A stretch of 47,157 nucleotides of DNA from Priapulus caudatus (lineage: Eukaryota; Priapulida; Priapulimorpha; Priapulimorphida; Priapulidae). This document shows, piece after piece, positions 21,523 to 32,193 of this stretch; position 1 is the first letter of the stretch; every line of letters begins with the position of its first letter. The stretch is from assembly GCF_000485595.1 (NCBI RefSeq), contig NW_014577076.1:1168633-1215789 (forward strand). The letters are read 5' to 3'. The notes under the pieces were generated by a model. The model worked only from the letters and a program-made list of their open reading frames with translations, was not told the DNA's origin and searched no databases. A program made the position numbers and the translations under genes.

Positions 21523-23404
21523 CTACCAATCAGAAAGATAGGAAAGCCACAGCAGCGGATAAGTACGAAGAAGTGCAGATACGCGGCCTATGCACAACGT
21601 TAGCCTAACCGCACGAATTCATCCTACCGCAAGAATAAAGATTCACTCAGCTTATGCGGGTATGCCTGACAGCAGCTCTCCCAGCGATAGGCAATTGTTA
21701 GCTATCCACCCACGACGCGTGGAATAAGATGGGATACAAATACCGGCACTAATTTAAGCAGTTTAGTTGTGCGTCTACGTTGATGGTGAGTGAATGTTTT
21801 AGTCACCCTGGCGTACTGTTTTGTAGAGGTGTAACGATACACTAAGGTCATGATATGATACGTATCTCGATACGTAGGTCACGATACGATACATATTGCG
21901 ATACACAGACAGAAACAGTCGGTCGACATAAATGGTCAAATTAATTTTACTGTTATAATACCTATTCCAATACTTTGACAACGCAAACGTATCATGAGTA
22001 TGTCACAGCCACACTCAATATATAGACAACATCGACCGCTTCACTTACGTGCGCGCCATACACAGTCCCACAGTATGTGCGCAGTAACGACACGCATCAG
22101 TCAATCAGCACTCTTGATTGACTTGCGGTTTTGGTGGCAATACATGCACGCGACATATATTGACCCATGTTTCTATGGCGGCCGATGATATTTACGTGAT
22201 ACTAAAGAGTTCATAAAATAAAATAAAAAATTCAATTTAAAAGAAATTACAGGTGCTTTATTAAATAGTTTAGCTTGCCTTACAGGCTCATTCACTGCTT
22301 AACATGCGTATCGTTTGTATCGTGATACGGACGCTGCGTATCGATTATCGTATCGTGGGCCACTGTATCGGATGCACCGATGTCTCCGTGAATCGTTACA
22401 CCCCTACTGTTTTGTCGGTTCAATTCGGTTCGAATACGGTAGAACTTGCACTTTCGTCGTTGTCACATTTTCTTTGTGACAACAAACCATCCGAATACCT
22501 TTCCGCCTTTTGAGTTTGTTTATACAAATGATATGATGCAGAGCGAATATGTTTGAAATTAAAATATAAATGACATAATAACACGTGTCAGTGTCGTCAG
22601 TTAGTTAGGAGTAAAATGTTAAAATAGTTGCCGATAAACTATTACGCGAGTATATAAATACACCTTGATTCACCCGTGAGTGAGATTGAACAACTCCCGG
22701 TTATTGTGTACACACGATTGAAGAAGATGTGAACCTAAATAACCGCCGCTCTGCCCCACTAGCAACAAGGTAGCAATGAACAGCGAATGTTCAGCACCTT
22801 ATAACACTGTGCAGACAGCACACCTCTGGTTAATGTAAGGCATTTTTCCTTATGTAAAGACTCGTAAAAAAGTTATTGTTCAAATATTTTGGTGTAAAAC
22901 CCTTCCTAAGCCAATGCCTTTATGGTGCTAGGTCAGTAAAAACTGCATGCACAGCAAGTTTCAGTCAGTTTTGTTTAGTATCGAATGATTATGCAGAAAC
23001 TATAGGTCTCTTGTACCTGAATTATGACGAAAAGGCTTCAATCTTTCAAGAACACACGCACAAATACCAAAGCCTGAATGATCCTCAGACCTACTCTTTG
23101 GTATTAGTTCAGTTCACGAGTGTATAATACACTAGTGAATTACTAGTATAGTACTAGCATAGTACTAGTATAGTATACTGCTACCGCAGTTAGTTTAGTA
23201 TTAGGCAATCCATATAATAGTCGATTATTTCAGAAAGCTTGTAGAAATTCGGAGCTAAGGTGAAACGACAGACACACGTTAGTGCATTAGTGAAAGACGG
23301 CACAACAATCTGCACATAGCAACAAGTGACTTCAGCAAGAATACCACCAGATGAACATCGTCAACTAGAGCTGAAAGCTCGCCACAGAACACGCAAGTAC
23401 TCAC
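21523..23404. other. Intron 5: hAT-like element and AT-rich sequence
   Basis: The hAT-like element at 21824-22406 is the main content. At 22876-23127 (plus) an 83-codon frame beginning MFKYFGVKPFLSQCLYGARS is not recognised and has no supporting context. ACTAGTATAGT-type short repeats lie at 23128-23180. Nothing else. Confidence 0.6.
21824..22406. mobile_element. hAT-like non-autonomous element, 8-bp TSD
   Basis: The ends are TAGAGGTGTAACGAT and, in reverse complement, TAGGGGTGTAACGATTCACG. CTGTTTTG flanks exactly at 21816-21823 and 22407-22414. Subterminal regions are dense in ATACGATAC / GTATCG words on both sides, typical of transposase-binding repeats in this hAT group. The centre (about 22000-22290) is unrelated sequence. 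No ORF of significance. Confidence 0.88.
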
Positions 23405-23718
23405 TGCCTTCGAAGAAGTAGTTGGCGCGTTGCTCCTCGGCACCGCACGAGCAGAGCGCCTTCGGGGTAGGCGTGCCGCCGTCCTCGCTGCCGATGGACA
23501 TCATCGTTGCCATCGTCGTTGCCCCCAGCACCCACTTGGTGAGCTCGGGCATCTCCTCGGCATCGGCCGCGAGCTCGGCGTCGCTGTCGTTTGGCTGCGT
23601 CTCGTCGGAGTGGTCCGACACCTCGCTGGTGATCGTCGACATGCGCGACATCTGTGCCGGCCGCGTCGACGCATCCTCATCTGCCGGGAAGCAGTGCAAG
23701 CGGTGATTACCATTAGGT
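23405..23718 (-). CDS. OXR1: OXR1-like exon 5: acidic linker after the GRAM-like domain
   Basis: 314 bases (1 + 104 codons + 1). The donor is GGCA followed by GTGAGT. The sequence includes DEDASTRPAQMSRMSTITSE, DAELAADAEEMPELTKWVLG and CSCGAEEQRANYFFEG. The acceptor choice is uncertain. CTTCCCGGCAG at 23681 is the stronger-looking site, but it gives a phase that does not fit exon 4 (GT followed by GTAAGT). CACATAG at 23719 gives a matching phase and adds 13 residues (PNGNHRLHCFPAD). I chose the phase-consistent start. A CT-rich tract of over 300 bases lies just upstream on the transcript. An unseen small exon between 4 and 5 could also reconcile the phases. Confidence 0.82.
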
Positions 23719-25491
23719 CTATGTGTCGAAATGGCAAGATACAGAGAGGAAGGGAGACAGAGGGAGATAGCGTGGGTGGAGAGGGAGAGGAGAAAGAAGG
23801 GGATTGAGAGAAAGAGATGGAGGGAGAGAGGCGAGAGAGGGGAAACAGAGATATGAAAGAGAGAGAGGGAGAGAGAGAGACAGGAGATAGAGAGAGCAAA
23901 AGAGAGATAGAGGAGAGCAAGAGAAGATAGATAGAGAGAGAGAGAGCAGAGGAGAGATGATAGAGAGATAGATAGAGAGAGGAAGAGAGAGAGAGAGAAT
24001 AGCGAGAATAGGATGAGGAGAGAGAGAGTAGAGTAGAGAGTAGAGAGAGAGAGAGAGAGAGAGAGAAGGGGAGGGGGAACATGTTGATGTGTACTGCATT
24101 ACTGAAACAAGAGATAAAACAATATGTCATTTTTGGAAAAAATAAGTACCTTTCATTTGAGCAATTATATGTAAAGGGCAGCCTGGAGTATGGTATATCT
24201 CAGGTGTGGCTCCACCCCTAAACAACAACACACATGATGAAACATTAGCAAGAGACCAAGAAGGCTGATGAATAGCATATGCCTGGAACATAGATGATGT
24301 GCATTACAAACCATAACACAACTGGGTAATAACCCTATATTTACGACCAAATAGCACTTATAAATTCATATTAACATATCGATCTGTGCAGAGAGATAAC
24401 TATTTAAAAGGGAGTAGAGCTTATTGACAATGGTAGTAACTGAACACCAGATGGCTTTGATGTATGGCACACATATTAGTCATTAGTCATCATTCCCCGA
24501 TGGTGCTTATTTATGACATACATAAGTAGTCAGCGTAAGTACAGTAAAAGACAGATGACATTCATGTACAGCATAAGCGGGTAATAGCAAGGTGACTGTT
24601 GGCACTCGTATATACGGTGATGTTGCAATTGTGAGACTATGTGTGAAGGAGTAAGTTAGAAGTGGAAAATGTTAAACATTTTGTGGGAAATTTTTACTAA
24701 TCATAATGTACTGGTATGTAGCAATTACCCAATTAGCACAGCTTTGCTCATTTTACATTTAAACTAAAAAGCACACCCATGTGGAGGGAGATCAGCAACT
24801 AGAGGTAATTCTTTGCCCAGAAGTTAAATGCTGCTTTTACTCTAATCTTAATCAATTCTCTCATTTGAATTCTATGTTGCTATGTTGTGGATAATAAAGC
24901 ACCAGAAAAAAATCATATATTTACCACATAATCTTTTTCAACACTTATGCAATAAAGTTTTCTATTTTAAAATTTTTCTTATTAGATTTCTTGAGTGAAT
25001 TATGTAATTTAATACTAAGTTACCAGTGTTGAAAATAGCAGCCCGTACCCAGTCTAAGACTCGTAACCTTTGAGCAGGACTGTCTAGTTTTTAGTAAATC
25101 TTTAGTTATTTGTTTTTATTCACTCCTGGTAACATAGTAGAAATATAAATTTTCGACTAGTTTGGTTTTCAGACTTGTGTTATTCTATATGTGTATCACT
25201 GGCCCTTGTATACATGTGTTTGGCAGCGGATGCTGAGAAACTAAAATCGTACGAAACTTGAATAAACTTGGGTGCCAATCTAATCTGTGGACTGTTGGAC
25301 TTACTCTTATGCATGAGACATTGCGATTAGGCATCTATCCACTACTCCATACCAATCATGACACTTGACGCACACATACAGTCAAATCCACGTGTACACA
25401 ATGATACTACAATACATACTGCACACGGAGGTGCATATATGGTAAGCACCTAGAATGAAACACACGTGCAGCACAGTGTGAGCTAACTTAC
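23719..25491. other. Intron 4: CT-rich tract, then AT-rich sequence
   Basis: Apart from the purine-rich tract at 23740-24077, this intron is AT-rich with no element I can delimit. I saw no exon-like sequence. Confidence 0.6.
23740..24077 (+). repeat. (GA)-rich tract; CT-rich on the transcript, upstream of exon 5
   Basis: About 340 bp of GAGA with GGA, GAT and GCAA interruptions. On the minus strand it is an unusually long polypyrimidine tract ending about 20 bases before the acceptor at 23719. Confidence 0.93.
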
Positions 25492-25667
25492 ACTGTCCCG
25501 CCTCCTGCCGTGCTCATGTCATGGAAGATGGCTGCACTGATGATCGTCTCCATGGGTGCCATGACGCTGTATGTCTCAGTGCTGTTCTCAATCACCAATA
25601 TGTCCGATGTGTTAGGGTCAAACATAACCGCGTTCGGAGTGACCAGTAGAACACCATTGACAACGCC
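25492..25667 (-). CDS. OXR1: OXR1-like exon 4: GRAM-like domain core
   Basis: 176 bases (58 codons + 2). The acceptor is TCTATTGCAG; the donor is ACAGT followed by GTAAGT. It encodes GVVNGVLLVTPNAVMFDPNT, then ILVIENSTETYSVMAPMETI and AAIFHDM. Vertebrate OXR1 and NCOA7 have GVLLVTPNNIMFDPHK and EEYG...CPMEEV at these positions. The module resembles a GRAM/PH-like fold that starts at the end of exon 3 (KINVKYITDGQ). Phase 0 entry joins exactly with exon 3. Confidence 0.95.
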
Positions 25668-26311
25668 CTGCAATAGAAAGTCAATGTATATGACTACATT
25701 TGGACCAGCAGAATGTCAATGAAATGTGACAGGATGGAGACATCACTAACAGAGCACGATGAACAGATGCCCTACAACAGCTGGAAAATATGTATGACTG
25801 CGTTTTGAATGTCGAGCACAACTGCAACAGGGCAGTGTGTGGAGACAGCCCTGCAGTCTGAGTGACCAGCAGACAATGTCCTGCAATAGATGAACGATGT
25901 ATAAAAACATGACTGCATTTATGTTGACTAAGAGAACACCCGTGACAACTTCCTGCAAAAGAAGGACAATTTATTAAAGCACCACCGCAGTTCGAGTTGA
26001 CCAACAAAACATACAATGCAGAAGAAGAAGGCGTTTGGGTATTCCCTTCGAGTCATATTAGTAACGTGGGCATAATTAATAATTGATGAAATATGGCAAT
26101 TACAGCCTCGAAAGTAACCCTTCCATGTGGCGGAAGGGAGGAGAAGGGAAAGAAAATAATTGTGGAAGGATGATTGTGATATTAGGGAATACTGCAAAAG
26201 TTAAATGAAAGTGTCAATGACACTGTAGCTCACCACAAAAACGGACACAAATGAGTGAGTGAGAAGAAGTCAGTTTTAATTGAGCAACCATCGACGTACA
26301 TTATAGAAACG

Positions 26312-26348
26312 AAGAGTATATATGGGAGAACTCCCATTATATACTCTT
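26312..26348 (+). repeat. Hairpin 3, ACTCTTGATAATTA type
   Basis: AAGAGTATATATGGGAG (26312-26328) pairs with CTCCCATTATATACTCTT (26331-26348) with one bulge and a 2-base loop. It is followed by GATAATTATG. Confidence 0.7.
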
Positions 26349-26989
26349 GATAATTATGTGTAATTTTTTTATGTGAAAATTAATGTTTGAGATGTGAAAG
26401 TCTGAGATGTGGGCGAGTGATGGCGTTACACCTAAATGATCGCCATTTAATGTTTTTATAATATTCAGATTTAGGCACTGCCTAAAAGCGGAGCTCCCGA
26501 TGTGTAACGTGTAAGATTGAGAAGATACGCTTATTCCACGTAGCTGCTATATACCACGTGACAATGGTGTTTCCCTGCCCATAACACAACTTTTGTCAAA
26601 GGTTAATTGGTTGCGTGGAAGTGTTTACTTCATATGAGTTTTTCTAGGCAGTAGCACACGGTTGCCATCTGTATATCGCAATAATAATTTATAAACCAAA
26701 ATGAATCACAATTTGTGACGGTAGATGGCGCTATACCCGCTTTGATGTTTCTTAGCGATGGCGTTCGAAATAAACAGGTTATGCTGCGTTCCGACATGTT
26801 TTGTAAAACTTTACTCTAATATAGACGTTTTATCGGCAGGGTGGAAAGGAAATACCAATTTTGCATTAAAGATATTGTCAATGAAATCTTGTAAAACGAA
26901 CCAGACGAGTGTGACACCACAAGACTGTTATCTGCCTGTCTATATAATATGCTATATAATTGCCAAAACCTACCTAATTTGCATAATTT

Positions 26990-27335
26990 TTTTTTTAAAT
27001 ATCAAAACCCTTGTAATACGTTTTGGGGCCAGCCCTTATTCATTCACATACCAAAAATGAGCAAAATCCGTTGAACCTGAACTGACTAATGGCAATTTCC
27101 ATTTTTGCCAAAAAAAAGCCGTGGCTCGAAAGTACGTCGGCTGGCGTGCTCCAAAATAGGACGTTCAAACCTCTCCCATAGCAGTAACAACCATACCCAA
27201 TTTCAAACATGTGGGTCAAACGGTTCCTGAGTTATCGTTGACCGTAACCAAATGTTGACGGAAGGACGGACGGACGTACGACGGACGACGACCCATGGCA
27301 ATAGCTCATCTTGAGGATGTCAAGGTGAGCTAAAA
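26990..27335 (+). repeat. Interspersed repeat ending in GACGGACG tail and GGTGAGCTAAAA
   Basis: Contains CCCAATTTCAAACATGTGGG, GGTCAAACGGTTCCTGAGTT and TGTTGACGGAAGGACGGACG, and ends in GGTGAGCTAAAAATG. The tail matches the repeat at 6245-6320. The same end is common in animal genomes, probably a non-autonomous transposon. The left boundary, near a T run at 26989-26997, is a guess. Confidence 0.5.
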
Positions 27336-27780
27336 ATGTGTTACACCATCGAGATGCATGAGTTACGTATCTACGCCCTAAGCTTATATAGAAACAAATA
27401 GCTTTCAATAGCTTGTGCATACTATACCTTCATGAAGTGCATGAATATTTATATTACACTTTATAAATAATTAAAATGATTGAGTCAATGAATATTTATA
27501 AACTACTTACAGACCAGTTACACTTATTTAATCATAATGAACTTGCGTCCACAGGTTCGTCTTGCAAATGAAAATCAACCCCATAGTCAAGTACTAAAAC
27601 ATCATATTAATGAATTACGAAAGTAGATTGAATGAAATATTACAGCGCATCACAAATTTTGTTGCGTAGTATCTCATTTGCATATGCACATGAGCCACAG
27701 TAGAGAGGATGTGACTGTGTAATATCTGCGGATTATCTTTTGCAGGCACGTATCCATGCATGCACGCTCATAGTCCCCCT

Positions 27781-27857
27781 AACACACACACACGCACGCA
27801 CGCACGCACGCACTCACGCACGCACGCACACACACACACACACACACACATGCACAC
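27781..27857 (+). repeat. (CACG)n/(CA)n tract directly after the exon 3 donor
   Basis: On the transcript the intron starts GTGTGCATGTGTGTG and continues as (TG)n and (TGCG)n for about 75 bases. Confidence 0.93.
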
Positions 27858-28154
27858 CTGTCCATCTGTGATGTATTTCACGTTGATCTTGAGAAACTTC
27901 TCGAGACATTCCTTGTCGAGTCTCTCCGCCTCCTCCTCACTGATGTGATGCAGCCGCTTCGTTGGCGACATCGGCTCATCCGTCTCTCCCCCCGCCGCCG
28001 CCATGGGAGGAGGAGGTGGCGGCGGGGGAGGAGGCTGGCTGTCTACGTTCACCCACTGCTCAATGAAAGCTGGCTCGTACTCAAACACCCGCTCTACGTG
28101 GCCTGGCTTCGGACTCACTGATGCCGGCGATGTCGGCGACTTGGCTTCCGGCTG
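27858..28154 (-). CDS. OXR1: OXR1-like exon 3: Pro-rich linker and start of the GRAM-like domain
   Basis: 99 codons in phase 0. The acceptor is TTTTCGACAG; an alternative CAG three bases on (start 28151) makes this a NAGNAG site. The donor is GGACAG followed by GTGTGC. It encodes PEAKSPTSPASVSPKPGHVE, VFEYEPAFIEQWVNVDSQ, ten consecutive prolines, a short Ala/Gly stretch, SPTKRLHHISEEEAERLDKE, then FLKINVKYITDGQ. Vertebrate OXR1 has FLKINCKYITSGKG at the same place. The proline run comes from a CCT/CCG repeat. Confidence 0.93.
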
Positions 28155-28766
28155 CTGTCGAAAACAGTGATGACGGCGGATTAGCATCAGGGCGAATTAG
28201 AATCAGGGCGAATTAGGATTAAGATAGGATTTCAATTAGGATTAGACACGGCGACGGCCGTGAGCAATATCTGAAGCAAAGTGCGTCAAACAAATTTATC
28301 ATGGCATTGTTTTTAATAACGAAATGACCCACAATAGTGCACTTTCATCACATTTCGTGGCCGTTTCATACGGGTGGCATCTGTATTATATTCGGATAGC
28401 ATTCTTAATGAGGTTATCGCAGGCGATTATAAGTAGTTCATACAGGCAGCGTGGCACACACAGCACCTTAAGAATTAAGGCACGCCATGTAAGAATTGCT
28501 AAGGGATAGCATGGCAAGCCTTAGTGATGCCCATCGCTTCACGCTGTGAGCAAAGTGCCTTCTAGATCTGAATATTTTCAAATTTTCATTAAAATTAAAT
28601 GATTATTTAAATGGTGTTAATCAGAGGTGACTACTGGGTGCAATTTTAATGCAAATGTTTTGCGATAGTTAAAATACTATTGCCGATACTATTGCAGTAA
28701 TCGAAAAATTGTGTAATATACTGTTATAATAAAACTTAAATATTCGTAGGGGTTCTAGGTCAAATA

Positions 28767-29980
28767 CCCCCCGGACAATCACCCCCCGGACAATTACCCC
28801 CCGGACAATTACCCCCTGGACATTTACCACCCGAACATTTACCCCACGGACAATTACCCCCCGGACAATTACTCACTTGTTGTTTATTATTTATTGTTGA
28901 ACAGGTTGAAAAGGAGGAGGTCGAGGAGAAGGGAAGAAGGTGGTGGAGGAGAGGAGGAGAGGAGGTGGAGGAGGAGGAGGGGAAGAACGTGGGGAGGTGG
29001 TGGAGGAAGGGGAGGAGGGGAGAAGGTGGAGGAGGATGAGGTAGAGAAGGGAGGAGGTAGTGGAGGGCAAGGTGGTGGAGGGGAGAAGGTGGGGGAGGAG
29101 GAAAGGAGGAGGAGGAAAGGGAGGAGGAGGAGAGGAGGTGGAGGAGGAGGAGGGGAAGAAGGTGGGGAGAAGGTGGGGAGAAGGTGGTGGAGGAGGAGGA
29201 GGGGGAGAAGGTGGAGGAGGAGGAGAGGAGGAGAAGAGGAGGTGGAGGGAGGAGGTAGAGAAGGGTGCCATCACATTCTCCCCTCCTCCTCGTCCTCCTC
29301 CCTCAACGACCACCTGCACCTCCTCGATTCCTCCTCTCCCCCTCCTACTCCTCCTCCTCCACTACCTTCTACGTCGTCCTCTAACTCCTCCTCTAAATGT
29401 CCGGGGGGTAAATGTCAGGGGAGTAAATGTCCGGGGGGTAAATGTCCGGGGGGTAAATGGTCGGGGAGTAAATGTCCGGGGGGAAATGTCCGGAGGGTAA
29501 TTGTCCGGGGTAAATGTCTGGGGGGTAATTGTCTGGGGGGTGATTGTACGGGGGTAAATTGTCTGGGGTGAATGGCATAGGAGGTAAATGTCAATTGTCG
29601 GGCGAGGTAATTGTCGGGGGTAAATGTCCGGGGCCTTAATGTCGGGGGTAATTGTCCGGGGGTAAATGTCCGGGGGGTAATTGTCAGGGGGTAAGTTCCG
29701 GGGGGTGATTGTATGGGGGTAAATTGTCTGGGGGGTGAATGGATGGGTAAATATCCGGGGTAATTGTCCGGGGGGTAAATGTCCAGGGGGTGATTGTCCG
29801 AAGGTAATTGTCCAGGGGGTAAATGTCCAGGGGTAATTGTTCGGGGGGTGATTGTACTGGGGTAATTGTCTGGGGGGTGAATGGCATGGGGGGTAAATGT
29901 CCGGGGGGGGGGTAATTGTCCAGGCTAATTGTCCGGGGGGTGATTGTCCGGGGCATTGTCCGGGGGTGATTGTCCGTAGG
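28767..29980. repeat. Inverted CCGGACAATTACCCC minisatellite around a purine/pyrimidine mirror
   Basis: The left arm (28767-28871) has about seven CCCCCCGGACAATTA units. The right arm (29396-29980) has some 30 units in the opposite orientation (GGGGTAAATGTCC, GGGGTAATTGTCC, GGGGTGATTGTCC). Between them 28905-29272 is almost pure GGA/GGAG and 29278-29394 almost pure CTCC, so the centre is also an inverted repeat. All long frames here (up to 225 codons) are by-products. Confidence 0.9.
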
Positions 29981-30425
29981 CTCTATCCTACTGTGTATTT
30001 GTGCACAATGGCGTGCGCGCTATAGGAATGTGTGTTTCAGCGGTGTATTGGACGGTATTGAAGTGAAGTTATTAGGTCAAATCAAACTATGAATACTGCC
30101 AGGTCTAGTACTGATAAGTTAATTATAGGCTTATTAACCATCATTTTATTATTGAAACGGCCCAAGTGCCTGTGATTCGTAGGTACGTACGTACGTTTTG
30201 GTTCACGTTAGTTACTAAACTGATATCCAATCATTCACTCACTCGTGCATTGCGAGTGAGCTAGTTGAGTGGACTATGCGTACACGACCAGGGACCAGTC
30301 TAAATATTTATAACAATGACGGACGTGTCGGTAATGGTTTCCAGGCATATTTACGTGCAAATACATCTTTAGCAGTATATATTCAAACCTGATTTTTAAA
30401 TTTTTCAACTATCGAAAACTATCGT

Positions 30426-30776
30426 TTGTTCAGTGAACTATTAGCGATAGTTATCGATGTTCTACTTGCCACTGATGCATTGCCATTAGGTCTAACACTT
30501 TTTCACTTCCTATTGCAATTACTAGACAGTTCGAGGCAACGTTACACTAATAGTGGTAATTGCCTCAAAACCTTCTTCCGATGCTTTCTGAATAATGATG
30601 CCAAGTGCGCAGAAATCATCGCGGGAGTGATGAGAGAGATGGCCCGAGAAGCCTTGAGGGCTCTCTGTGATGTGGCTGTGAGAGCACACATCCGACAGTC
30701 GGCAATAAATGCAATAGTTTTCCATGTTCTGCCATATCGATTCAGTCTTTTACTTCGGCTGAGTCAAACTAAATGA
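30426..30776 (+). CDS. Unrecognised 116-codon ORF
   Basis: The frame begins MFSELLAIVIDVLLATDALP and is leucine-rich with cysteines. It is followed by several stops and then a second frame (30790-31260, plus, 156 codons), most of which overlaps the family 3 element. I recognise neither. Both lie in an intron of the minus-strand gene, with no repeat explaining the first. They could be decayed transposon coding sequence or chance. Confidence 0.15.
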   Translation: MFSELLAIVIDVLLATDALPLGLTLFHFLLQLLDSSRQRYTNSGNCLKTFFRCFLNNDAKCAEIIAGVMREMAREALRALCDVAVRAHIRQSAINAIVFHVLPYRFSLLLRLSQTK

Positions 30777-30953
30777 AAACACTAGGAGAGTGACAAGTAA
30801 TGGTGATGATACAGATCTATACGATATAACCTTGCTCAAACCACTAAATAGAAAGCTACTCTACGAACGCTATGCTGCTGGTCGTACATCAGCATGTGCA
30901 CTTCAACGGTTTCTCCTGTTAACGTTCATGATACCGCTACCTAGCCAACCAGC

Positions 30954-31576
30954 AACCCACTGGGGCAGATGGGGTCGTTGTCGTATCAGGTACTACAGAT
31001 ATGTACCCGAGGTAGTTTTAGGTTGTTTAGTATTATCAGGAGTAGCTGCCCCTTGTTTAAATTTCGGCGCAAAACGCATTGAGTTTGCTGGCAGCAGAAT
31101 GGAAAATCGTGTCGTACGTTTTAGTCTATATCTCCGGATTGGGGGTGTATACGAGGAAACGATTTCGCACGATGCTAGGCGAATGTACTGTGTACGATTT
31201 GAGCTCAAGTTGGATGAGTTATGCGTAGTAAATCGTAGGTATTATAAGGCTTTCCCATAATCGTAATCGTTCCCTTGTTTAATTTCCCTTGTTTATTGAA
31301 GTCACACTCCTTCCCTATTATCTACTCCTGGTATTATGTTTATATTTTTATATGAGGTATGTTTAGGGTTAGGGTTAGGGTTACGGTTACGGTTAGGGTT
31401 AGGGTTAGGGTTAGGGTTAGGGTTAGGGTTAGGGTTAGGGGATACTTTACACTTCTACCCACTACTGTTACACTTCTGTAGTACAAGTCTGGTACACTTT
31501 GTGTATACATATATGTACCTCGGGTACATATCTGTAGTACCTGATACGACAACGACCCCTTGAGCCCCACTGGGTT
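30954..31576. mobile_element. Family 3 inverted-repeat element with TTAGGG block
   Basis: A 44-bp perfect inverted repeat joins 30971-31014 and 31516-31559 (starts GGGGTCGTTGTCGTATCAGG). The arms continue outward with mismatches as AACCCASTGGGGC, and weaker similarity reaches 30943 and 31587. (TTAGGG)n with two TTACGG variants fills 31362-31441 near the right arm. No TSD could be fixed, so the outer limits are approximate. The 156-codon frame at 30790-31260 overlaps the interior and is probably fortuitous. Confidence 0.75.
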
Positions 31577-32079
31577 CATGCTTGCCTTAAAAGATGGCCA
31601 CTGTCCCATAAGAGACTGTATGACAACAATAACATCTGATTATTGCGCAAGTTAGGTAGTTGCAGAGTTAAGATAAGTGACTGACAAAACCATTATCACA
31701 CCGTAAGTGCAATAGTATTTTGGGAATTATCATTACCATAAACTTTAAGCCTTATTGATCAGTCCCTAACAGCATACCCTTGGGTAAGGTTACTGAACAG
31801 ACGCAGGGGACAGGTAGTGCGTATTAATACCTTGAACTACGAACAGCATATTTATATAAAGATTGCGAGGACAATTATTGGCAGAGTGATTTATGCTCTT
31901 GGTTGCCAGAGCAACCACGATGACAAGAGACATTCGATAAGCAGAGTTGAGAAGAATGTAGGCTGCTTACCCGACTCGAAACGATTCATAGAAATTTTTT
32001 TTTACTTCTTTCTCCGTAATGATTCTGACGATAGCCATGCTTAGAATAAAGCACGCGATCACATATCACTTATATATAC

Positions 32080-32193
32080 CTTGGCAGTAAAGTTGAATAC
32101 AGGACCACCTTTCTCTGGCGATGTCACAGTAGGGATTGCCTCCACTGGTGATGGAGAGGGAATGACGTAATCTGGATCTGGCACATACATAGT
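32080..32193 (-). CDS. OXR1: OXR1-like exon 2: end of LysM and linker
   Basis: 38 codons in phase 0, too short to stand out as an ORF. The acceptor is TTTTTTCCAG; the donor is GCCAAG followed by GTATAT. It encodes TMYVPDPDYVIPSPSPVEAI, then SPEKGGPVFNFTAK. Joined to exon 1 it gives AGQ-TMYVPDPDYV, matching the vertebrate TGQVLYVPDPEYV just after LysM. Confidence 0.93.

Larger units (their letters stand above)
25668..27857. other. Intron 3: repeats, no gene
   Basis: It holds a hairpin at 26312-26348, the GACGGAC-type repeat (about 26990-27335) and the CA/CG tract next to the exon 3 donor. Three copies of a degenerate unit (CCTGCAATAGA / TTCCTGCAAAAGAAGGACAA) near 25665, 25880 and 25950 look like decayed duplicates of the exon 4 acceptor region. 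Frames are short and not recognised. Confidence 0.55.
28155..32079. other. Intron 2, 3.9 kb: large inverted minisatellite and family 3 element
   Basis: 28200-28740 is AT-rich and shows nothing. 28767-29980 is the inverted minisatellite. 30000-30950 is AT-rich with one unrecognised open frame. 30954-31576 is the family 3 element. 31600-32080 shows nothing. Confidence 0.65.

Noticed and set aside
25681-26016. 111-codon minus frame adjoining exon 4
   Set aside because: No similarity to the family and not needed for splicing; exons 3 and 4 join perfectly without it.
28891-29571. Arg/Gly-rich 225-codon frame and Pro/Ser-rich 142-codon frame
   Set aside because: They arise from GGA/CTCC-rich DNA in the inverted minisatellite.
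31362-31441. TTAGGG block as a true chromosome end or fusion point
   Set aside because: It is short, internal, and enclosed by a 44-bp inverted repeat, so an element is a better explanation.
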